Source: Daphnia carinata (Eukaryota > Arthropoda > Branchiopoda > Diplostraca > Daphniidae). Taken from it: 64,000 nucleotides of DNA. Position numbers and translations under genes: made by a program. Under the pieces are notes generated by a model. That model worked only from the letters and a program-made list of their open reading frames with translations, had not been told where the DNA came from and did no database searches. This document shows positions 55,121-64,000 of this stretch, piece after piece. Positions within the stretch are counted from its first letter, which is position 1, and every line of letters starts with the position of its first letter. The stretch lies in NCBI RefSeq assembly GCF_022539665.2, contig NC_081334.1:4278001-4342000 (forward strand). The letters run 5' to 3'.

Positions 55121-58100
55121 TTTGTGTTGTCCGTCTTTTTCACTTTGTAGACGTTACGTATGGCGTTAGGAAAATGACTGTTATCTTTATTTTTTCTTTG
55201 GATTCATTCCTATTCGTTGGAATGTTCGTCTTCATTTATCGATTTATTTTATCGATTGACATCTGTTGAATTGTTTCTCAATGTTGTATTAGCTTCTTTG
55301 TTTCACCGCTAGATGGCGTCTAGTTTCGGAACAACGAGACAAAGAAGTTTTATCACAACTTCAAAGTTTACCAGACATTTCATTTTCTACGCCCTTTTCA
55401 TCTACTTTTTTTCCGTCTCGTACGAAATGAAATTGAAAATCGATCGTCTAAAAGGGCCTTAAGGGGAGAAAATGTTTTAAATGGGTCGTTCGTGTTTCCC
55501 CTCGTCGTGCGGACTGTCGGCTTTGGGAATGAATAGGAAATGAGACAAACTAATTGACGACCTTCTTCTTCTTCTCTTTTTAAACTCGGGCTTTATTAGA
55601 TCGATTCGATCACGAGTTCACGACACCTCCGTCACGCAGTCCCCACTGCTGTGTCACGTTGATGTTACGGTGCTTTACGGGGAAATGTGTTTTTTTTTTT
55701 AAAGAAATTTATGTTTTGTGCGTGTGTTTGTGTGCCAAAGGAGGGGGGGGGGACCTGAGAGTTATGAGACACGGCCGTCCGGTTATCTCGTTCTCGGGTC
55801 GCATATAGAAAGGAGAGGAGGGGTTGGGGATGTAAAATGTTAGCGTGTTCGGACAACATCTGTAACACCTTTAGCGTACTACACCTAAATTTTCTCTCAA
55901 CTCTTGTGACGCCAAACTGCGAACGCGAGGTTATTGTTGTTGCCCCGTGTTTTGGTGCTTTTCTTGATGCCTTTTTTTTTCCTTTTTCAAACGGCACTAG
56001 AATTTATTGATCCTGTTGTTATGTGTGTTATTTTTTTTTTTAAAGAACGTTTGCCGCCGACCCCTGCTACTTTTGTTGTGGGTTGACTCTTTTACACGTA
56101 ACGTGTTTTCTTTGCTTTGTCGCCATCTTTTATTGGAGTTTTTTTTAGGACATAATTGGATGATGATTATCTTCTTTTGATTTTGCCTCTTTTCCGATCC
56201 ACTTATTTTTGTTTTGTTTAAATCTTGAAAAAAACGAAACGAAAGAAAAGGCTATAACATTTTAAAAAAAAGTCTATTCTCTTTTGTTCTGGGAAAAAAA
56301 AGGAAGGTCTCTTAAATAATTGGTGTAATGGGTAATAAAGAATCTAAAAGAGATCATTCTTTTTTTTTCCTTTTCGGGGGTGGAATGTTGTCTTATGATT
56401 TGCGCGTGTCTTAACATTATCTACGGACTGAAATGATCTTATTATCTTCGTCTGGCTACATTTTCGAAAGGCTATTACACTCTTGCGGCGGTGGGGTGCA
56501 GGAGGGAATGAATTGGAATTAATTTTTTTTTGCTTGTTGGGGTGACATGTTTTTAAATCGATTGTTGTGCGGTTGACGGGATTTTAATCTGTCGTTTCCG
56601 GTCAATAGTACACTCATGTACGAAATCGGGATGGGAAAGTTTACGCAACGGCGGATGATAATCAAGAGAGTGAGAGCAAAAACTTTCCAATTCTTTTTCT
56701 CTGGCGGTTTTTTTTTTGTTGAGGGATTGGGATAGAAGGAGAGTTTATAAAAGGCGAGAAGATTGGAACAACCACTCGTGAAAGAAGAGGGGGGTAGTAG
56801 AGAACTGACGCTCGATTTAGATTACATTACAGTCGAGTGAGATGCTTCTATCTGCTCCACTTGTGTGTATATATGCAGTTGTGTATGAGTAGTACTAGTA
56901 ATACTGTGGGGCTATAGACACTGTATTCCCCCCTCCCCCTTTCCTCCCCTCTTGTGGAAATGGGAAAGAAAGCGGGACACGAGGCGACGATCTGATAAAA
57001 AGAAAAAGAGATAGAAGGGATGCAACCGGGGACTTTACACGTCACATACAACAGCCTCATCTCCATTCCAGATCGAGACGAGGCTATTGCTCTGATCTTT
57101 TTTTTTTTTCCTATAATGTTTGGTGCATTTTCTTCTTTTTCTTCTTTTTTTTTATTAAGATTTTTTCTTTTTCTTTTTCTTTTTCTATATGTATTCCAAT
57201 AGCATTGATGTGGCTTGGGTCCTGTTGTATAGTTGGTTCTATTGTGTGGCCGGCTGCGGCCACTGACAAGCCAATTTCCCCCACGCCGAGCCGCGTTTGT
57301 GTGTATAAAAAAAAAAAAGAGAATTTCGGCCGACTCGGTTCGTTCTTTAGACTCGGTCCCCTGTTTACCATGTAATGGGATTTCTGAATTTCCAGCAGCT
57401 ATTATATCTACCCAGCACACACACACACACATCAAATGTAGTCGACCAACACAAATCAGCTTATTATCATCATAAACGCCCGGTTCACTGAGATGAGATT
57501 ATTTCTCTTCCCTTTTTTCTGTTTTGTTACTGCCTCGGACGCTATTAACTAACCCAACTATTACTCGAACGTTCATATCTCATTTTTCGAGGGGGAAAAA
57601 TGGATCCGATGACCATCCTCATTTTCACACTGTGCTGGTCATCAACCGTGCGGCTCTTCTTTCCCTCTGGTGCGTTCTGGCTTTTTTCTTTTCGCTGGGA
57701 TTAGATCATCTAGGCAACCCCCTCGTCCTCTCCTCCCAATTCCCATCTCCGGCGTAAATGTGAAATTGAACGAGCGTCAAAGGAGCCCTTAAAAATGCGT
57801 GGAATAATCATAATAAAAATAAGGTAGAAGGTCCCTTTTTTAAATAATAAAAATAGTTGATGTGTCCAGCGTCGGATTTCCCTTTTCTCCCGAATCGGTC
57901 GTCTCCTATTCCCTTAACAATTAGAAAGTACTTGCCCAAGTGTAATTAGTAGACGATTCAATGACTTGTACTACTACCACTCATCGATTATAATCTCACG
58001 TTTAACGAGGTCTTTTACGTGCTTCCCTCTTTTTCGTCTAAGCTCGTAACACATTCGCTTCATTAATAACGAGATAAAAAAAAAATGCTTGACAAGAAGT

Positions 58101-60231
58101 TGGACAGCATTTTTTTTCTTTTTTTAAAAATTTGAATTTCAAAACTTTTTTGCTTCCAAAAAAAAGGGCCGAGTCATATTTGATTAGATTTATTATTCAC
58201 CGTCTGGAGAGTCGGTTTATAACATAGACGTGCGTGCCGTCTGGTGTATGTCTTCAAGCAGCATCCGAAGATGACGATGCTGAACAGCACATTTCCTCCT
58301 CCTCCTCCTCCTCCCCATTCTCTGTGTAGCTTGTCACCCCGCTCTGCCGATATCGCCGATGTCGACGCAATGCTTAAAAAAAGGAGGGCCGTCAAGTGGC
58401 TGGCGAGAACAAGGGATTCGTTCTGTGAATATTGACGGAACGTGATATTTTCTCAAGCAAAAGAGGGGAAAGAATGTCGTCAAGTAGAGACACATATAAG
58501 GGGGGAGAGAGTTGCCTGTTGAAATATCATCACGACCGAGTCAACAACAGGTCGCAAGACTTTTTGGGGGGGAGAGAGAGAAAGAGAGGTGTGCGCGCTT
58601 TGTGAGAGCTGTCGGAGGGATGCTAGTACAATTTAAAACATTGTCGTCAATGCCAGCCGTGAACCTCTTGTGCGCGCAAGAGATGACGCTGTGCAAACAA
58701 AACTGCGCGTCGCTTGTATAAATAGATATTACCAATGATGATCAACGACATGGGATTTTTTGTTGGTATTATTTATTTTTTTTCATTTAAGGACACGCAA
58801 AAGTCGATGAATTGAATTTTTGATGACGTCGTCTTCGCTATCTTAAGGTTTCCTTTCTCTATTCCGCCGTAATTTGATTGATTGTTTTGAACGGGCGTCT
58901 GGTTGGTGCACGCGTCCGCACGTGCTGCCTTCCTATCTTTTGCTGGCGTTCACTTTGCACGTCTTTCCAAGGGTTTCCACGAAAAGAGCACCACTTGATC
59001 ATCATCATCCCTCCTTGCATTGGTGATGGGAGTTGGAACAAGATTTTCAGGCAGGCGGGCAGGGGGAGTTGGACGAATAGCGTTAAGGCAATGTACCGTT
59101 GCTATTGACGATGCCTCGGTCCCGTTACTCATTTTTGCCGTCTTTTGATGTGCGTACGATGCAATCAACAAGACTCGCCATTTTTCTACATTCTAAAACA
59201 ATTTGTTTCCTTTTTTTTTCTATGGATGTTGTTTCCTCTTTTGAATATTCGGTGCGGAAAAAACTTTATTTATTTTTTTTTTAACTGGATGGATGTCGAT
59301 GTGGATATTTGAAATTTACCAACTTCATTATGTCGCCCAGGCAACATACATCCGTCATACGGGGAAGGGAACGTAAAAGGGGGGGGGGGGAGTAATAATA
59401 CGTTCCCCTTCTTTCAATCATAGAGCTTCCACTTCTTTTTTTTGACGATGTCTAGTGATGCTTGACAACCAACGCAATCATCTCCATAGCAACCGGCTCT
59501 CTTGTACGTGATTGGTTGTGAAGCAGTTTGTGGAAATATCCTTGCATGTCGTCTTGTATGTCGTATGATGACTGGCCATTACAAACATGGCCTCTACCTT
59601 TGCTTGAAAAAAAAAAAAAACTACTTTGCACTCGTCATCTTTCTGACGTCATTCAAAGCCACTTGTTTTGCTCGGGGAAAAGAATCACACTCTGTGTCTA
59701 TTGTTGCGTTACTGAATTAGCATAATAGACTTTGGGGGAATCGGCTTAAAGAATGCTCGGCTTATTTGACATGTCTAAAGAAGAGAGAAACGCCACCAAC
59801 TTGTCGGATTGTTGGTCCACGTCAATTCTCTTTGCCCGTATCTTTTCTTTCAATGGACCATGAAAGATTAGAAGAGAAACGTTTGTAATATCGTCGAATA
59901 CATTTTTTGAATGATGAATTTTAAAGGCAGGTATGAAGGATTAGTATAGGCTGTTTTTTTTTTTTTTTCGTGACGATGGTCACGATTTTTGTCGGTTTCG
60001 ATCGTTCAGCCCTTAATGCCCGACTTCAAGGGATGTAATCTTTTTCCCCCTCGAATTTTCATTATTTTTCTCTTTTTATTTTTATTGATGTCGTGCGTTG
60101 TTCTTTCTCTGTTGGGTAAAACGAGGCTATTGAACAAGTTGTATTTGACGTATTGCGGTCTCTATTTTCACTGCTTAATAGGTTATAATCACAAGAGGAT
60201 AATGATTTGATTTTCGTGACTGGTTTGGTTT
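55121..60231. other. 5.1-kb spacer between PM20D1 and the DOMON gene
   Basis: No coding exon is supportable. Contents: the PM20D1 promoter side with a good CTCF-like motif at about 55308-55321; an orphan TATAAAAG at 56746; TATAAATA at 58717-58724; G runs at 55743 and 59381; an X-box-like CCATAGCAAC near 59485; and TGACGTCA at 59644. ORFs here are Lys/Phe low complexity or lack splice partners. Confidence 0.5.
56746..56753 (+). promoter_or_regulatory. Orphan TATA-like box
   Basis: TATAAAAG followed by GCGAGAA. The 14-mer ATAAAAGGCGAGAA is also present in the UBE2H promoter at 15319-15332. No gene is recognised downstream on the plus strand, so a start site near 56776 is only a possibility. 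Confidence 0.3.
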
Positions 60232-60944
60232 TCATTGAGGAATGAGGGCGACATCATCAAATCCCATTTTGTCGATAGGAGTCAGCTGCCCGTTTTCCCA
60301 AATGCCAGCCGACCAGAACCAACCAATCATCATCGGGCCGGGCTGTTTTAAGTTTTTTTTTTTTTTTTTTTTTGAAATAACATTGTTCCATTAGTGAGGT
60401 TTCGAATGAGATGAAAGGCTTTAGAATCAGTAAAACTCACCGTAATGACGACGTCTTGCAAATGACCCGTGTCGACTAGACGAGCAATGCGCATTAAAGT
60501 GTAATCAGCTCCAAAGACGATCGATATCAACTGGAAATCGTTACGGAGGTCGTCTGTCGGTCCGTCCGCAGTTTCGCAGCCTCTGCCGTTGTTCAGTTCG
60601 CAATGTTTGTCCAAGAAGAAACTGTTGGATGGTTGGTTGGCATCGTACGCGCCGTAGAAGTAATCGCCCAGCGAAAGATCGGCCGATGTGAAACGTAGGC
60701 TGAACCAACCTCTTGTTGCGACGCGCATTTCCAACACCACCTGCGGATTGTTGGCATCTTGATCGTAGACAAAGTCCCAATCGAGTCGGAAAGTCCCTCC
60801 TTGCTTGTCCAATTCAACGGTGTTGTTTAAGATCATGGTCTCTATATCTCTGTTGCTGCTGCGTTGGCTCATTTTTAATTGGTGAGGGTGGGCAGCGCAA
60901 ATGGCCAAAATAGGTACGGCAATCACCAAAAATCGAAGGCTCAT
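60232..60944 (-). CDS. Small secreted DOMON-domain protein
   Basis: Two exons (60944-60441 and 60342-60232) join in phase 0 to 204 residues. Residues 1 to about 18 form a signal peptide (MSLRFLVIAVPILAICAA). Residues about 40-165 form a DOMON domain of the DBH/MOXD type: the strand pattern around TFRLDWDFVYD, VVLEMRVATRGWFSLRF, GDYFYGAYD, and a Cys pair (KHCELNNGRGCETADG). The last exon gives GWFWSAGIWENGQLTP and ends VALIPQ. The protein stops after this one domain: no copper monooxygenase domains and no cytochrome b561 segments follow. DOMON domains bind haem or sugars, so a ligand-binding secreted protein is likely. The intron contains a long T run. A TATA box and a 5' UTR intron lie upstream (61081 and about 60960-61005). 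Confidence 0.85.
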
Positions 60945-61080
60945 CTAGTCCGTTTAACTATTATTAAATTCAAATTTACAATTTTTTAAAAGAAATTTCA
61001 ATACCTTGTTGGATGGTTTTGGTTACGTGGTGGAACTGGGTCTGTTGAATCACCTGGTGATGCCTCTATTATTTTGGCCA

Positions 61081-61088
61081 TTTTTATA
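61081..61088 (-). promoter_or_regulatory. TATA box of the DOMON gene
   Basis: On the minus strand the sequence reads TATAAAAA, preceded by CTTATC, a GATA-factor site (GATAAG on plus at about 61095-61100). A start site about 30 nt downstream would give a short 5' UTR exon ending CAACAAG/GTATTG near 61006, then an intron to the AG just before the start codon. The GATA plus TATA layout would suit a gut or fat-body gene, which is inference. Confidence 0.6.
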
Positions 61089-62437
61089 CCTTTTGATAAG
61101 ATAGGATTCTACGTGATTAGTCCCGATCTCTTTGGCCTTTAATCTTTCCATCGAGTTGATATCAACCACCTTGACGCAATCGGGCCGTGAACCCATCAAT
61201 TTTTTATTTCATTCTTTTTCACAAGTTTATCTATTCAGGAACAAGAGTGTCGTGCATAGACCACGTTCTTTTTTATTTCCTCTTCCGCGTTTGATATTCT
61301 CTCTGCTACACAATGAAAAAAGCAGCTGAACCTTAAAAAACAAACAAAAAACAGAATAGATTGGTAGCCGGGTGTTATTTAATCAAGCGAATCTTGATGA
61401 TAAATAACCATGCGCGAACGATCTGTCTGATGCCAGTTGGATGCTTTTTCCATCGTGCAGCATTCATCAGGTTTTATTTTTTTATTCCATTAGTTTTTAT
61501 CGTTTACTGAGCGACATCAAAAAGCAAAAGGTTCACTAACTGTTCTTGTTTTGCCGACTGTTTTTTTTTTCTTTTGTTGTTGCTTTTATTTTCTGAAGAA
61601 AAAAAAAAGAGGAAAACTAAACGAAACAAATAAAAGAATCGAGTTGTGACGTTGACTGATTGCTTATCGAAATGGGAAGGAGAGTTAAAGAAAAAAAAAA
61701 GCGACGTTTTGGTTTCTTTTGAGCGATTGTCAAAGCCGCAAGCAGAAAGACGAGCACTTTGCTCTTATCGACATTTCTTCTTCGGTATCCTTGTTAAGTG
61801 GAATAGATTTTCCTTTTTTTTGTGCGTCTGTTGTATGACTTTTGGGGTTTGGAAATTCGTTCAGTGCCGTTTGTCTTTTTCGAGACACAACTGGAATGTC
61901 CGACGAAATGGATCCAGTTTTTTTTATTGATTCCTTTCATCATATTTTATTTATTTATTTATTTATTTTTTGCTTCTTTCGTCTCTTAACAGCCAATCTT
62001 ATCGAAGCCGTTCACCTGTCTGCCACCTAATTGATGGCAGGCCCTATGAGCCAAGAAAGAAAAGTAAGGGAAAAAGCGGGTCCCGATTTTTTTTTTCTTC
62101 TTCCAGCTCTCCTTTCAATACAGACACACACGCCCGGTAGTGCCATAAAATGAGATTGAGAGCCTTCCATTTCCTTCTTTTCATATCTGCCTATCTATAA
62201 AGTGTGTACAAATGTACATACACAGCTATATATACCGTATATATGAAAACGAAAAAAAAAAAAAAAAAGCATAAATAAATAAAAGACCTAAGGGTGGAAG
62301 TTGGTGTGTGTGTATTCCACTTCCACCTTCCCTTTTTATTATACGATATATATAGGTAATCAATGACGGCTTCGTAAATAGTGGATTGCAAGTACGTCGA
62401 GGACATAACAGAGCGAGCGAGAGAGAGCAATACAAAG

Positions 62438-62451
62438 GTAACCATAGCAAC
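62438..62451. promoter_or_regulatory. X-box (RFX-type) motif GTAACCATAGCAAC
   Basis: The 14-mer matches the imperfect-palindrome X-box consensus (GTNRCC, 0-3 nt, RGYAAC) bound by RFX/DAF-19 factors. Motif seen directly; binding is inferred. No ciliary gene is recognised next to it in this window. Confidence 0.45.
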
Positions 62452-63218
62452 ACCCTCGCGTTGGGTCCCCCAAAGAGAGTCGAACGAGGAATATTAGATG
62501 GACTATATAGCGGGAGGAAACTATATAACACAGCAACAGCTAGAACCTTATCCGATGTGTGTATCTCTGGTTTTGTATGTGCGTATCTGCTTGCAGTTTT
62601 TTTTTTTGTTGTTCTTGTCTGTTTTACCGAGCTTTTATTTTCTTTCATGGAGGAGGGTTGTGTTAACGTTTTTTGGGGTTGGGAGAAAAGAAGAAGGCCG
62701 GAAACAATTTCAGCTTCTCTTTTGACGATCTCCTTCAAAGGTATTAGAGACTGAGAGGTGTCTTTCTATAGCTTCGTCGTAGATGCGCCTTCAGAGTCTT
62801 CCCCCTTTCGATATTGTTTGTTGTATTTATATAGAACGGGGAGGAAGGGATGACGGTTCGTCTGAAAGACACAAAGAAATAGCATCATGTAAAAAAAAAA
62901 AAAAAAAAAAAAAAGAGGCGCCATCTTTCTCCGGCACATCAAAAATAAAGAGAGTAAAAAAAAAAAAAAAAAAAAAAGGGAGGGTGTCTTTCTTTAATAT
63001 TATTTGGCACAACGAATGAAGAAAAAAAAAAGAGAATTATAGGTCTGCCTTTCAATATGTGGGAGGGCCGAAGGAAGAAATCAATAAGATCTGCGCATCG
63101 AAGAGGGAGCCTGTAAAAGGAGCCGAGGCAACGAAAATATACGCCATCAAAGCTAATTAGAAACAGCGTTCCGTCGAGTTATGATTTTGTTTTGTTTTGT
63201 TTTCTTTTGTTGCTGTTT

Positions 63219-63219
63219 G

Positions 63220-63261
<42 letters not shown>
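63219..63261. repeat. (GT)n microsatellite
   Basis: About 21 GT units. A shorter GT tract lies at the very end of the window (63969-63987). The Thr-His ORF over it is a shadow of the repeat. Confidence 0.95.
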
Positions 63262-63262
<1 letters not shown>

Positions 63263-64000
63263 TATGGCTTTGCCTTCTGAGCCTTGACGGTCTTTTGGCT
63301 CGTTGATTGGACGGATTTCTGCTCGAGTTCCATTGGGAAAGGGTTTATGTTCGGGTCGATGACAGTTTGAGTGCTTGTGTGTCGAGCAAGACCTTGGACC
63401 TATAGAGGCAGACGACATCCTACCTACGAGATGATGATGTTAATGAAGGCAAAAGCGGCCCACTTTTTTTCATTCTTTTTTCTACCTTAAATGTTCACTC
63501 GGATGAACACAAACGAGCCAAGCGCCCGAGCAACGATGCGGACATTGAGGAAAGGAAAAGAAAAAAAAAAAAAAAAAGACGGTCTGACTCTCTTTTATGT
63601 GTGCGTTTAATTAACTATAGAGCGTGCGTGTGTAAATGCGTCCGTCTGTGGCCTCCAATTTCTACGGTCTCTGCCAAGTTGGGTAAAGTTTTTTCAGGCC
63701 TCGGGTATTTTTTTTTTCCTAACGTATGCCAGACTCGTTTGGTACCCACAAAAGCCGATCTACCCGTAATGCTCTTCTTTTTTTCTTAAATCGGAGCGGG
63801 GTTGGTAAAGCCTGTACTGAAAATGGAGGGATATAGGGGAAGGTATCAGAGAACACGAAGTGGGGATTTAAAAAAGAAGAACCCGGGTGATGTGGGGTGG
63901 AATAGAAGTAAGAGTGATCCAATGATCCGCACGCGGTCTATAATATGTATATAAGAAGGCGGGAGCGTGTGTGTGTGTGTGTGTGTGCACTTTTCTCTCT

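Larger units (their letters stand above)
61101..64000. other. Noncoding right end of the window
   Basis: No supportable gene. It is AT-rich with A runs at 62890-62915 and 62957-62979, a GT microsatellite, a TATATAAG at 63948-63955 followed by AAGGCGGGAG, and a perfect X-box at 62438-62451. The gene that these sites might serve would lie outside the window. Confidence 0.5.

Noticed and set aside
63179-63418. ORF with a His-Thr repeat
   Set aside because: Created by the GT microsatellite at 63219-63261.

Overview
The window looks like nuclear DNA of a small crustacean, most likely a water flea (Daphnia or a close relative). This is inferred from the gene set, from short introns (mostly 50-120 nt with GT-AG ends) that separate exons of ordinary animal genes, from AT-rich spacers full of A/T homopolymers, and from a secreted C-type lectin with a Thr/Pro tail. 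There are no bacterial operons, CRISPR arrays, viral genes or recognisable transposon proteins.

Left part (1-25.2 kb), six conserved genes. (1) A 12-exon BICRA/GLTSCR1 homologue (minus, 1391-6867), a subunit of the non-canonical BAF chromatin remodeller. (2) Cytosolic thioredoxin (plus, 9281-9902). (3) A small RNF8-like RING E3 ligase with an N-terminal coiled coil (plus, 11068-12203). (4) Glycerate kinase (minus, 12737-14409), tail to tail with the RING gene. (5) The ubiquitin-conjugating enzyme UBE2H (plus, 15507-16405), behind a TATA and CRE promoter. (6) A makorin RING/CCCH protein (minus, 23327-25152). Three ubiquitin-system genes (E3, E2, E3) therefore lie within 14 kb.

Middle (25.2-46.2 kb): about 16.6 kb with no supportable gene, then a Krueppel-like factor of the KLF1/2/4/5 (dar1-like) group on the minus strand (41790-46171). 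The spacer is unusually large for a compact genome and contains many A/T and G homopolymers and several perfect TGACGTCA sites.

Right part (47.9-64 kb): a decayed lectin neighbourhood (47.9-51.1 kb) lies downstream of an intact secreted C-type lectin (51129-52133, minus). Next come an 8-exon PM20D1-type M20 peptidase (52469-55120, minus), a 5 kb spacer with an orphan TATA-like promoter, a two-exon secreted DOMON-domain protein with its own TATA box (60232-60944, minus), and 3 kb of spacer to the end.

Exon coordinates were derived by hand from splice sites, reading frame and family conservation. For the seven conserved multi-exon genes, the lectin and the DOMON gene, exon lengths and intron phases add up to a single open frame. 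UTR ends, promoters and regulatory motifs are inferences.
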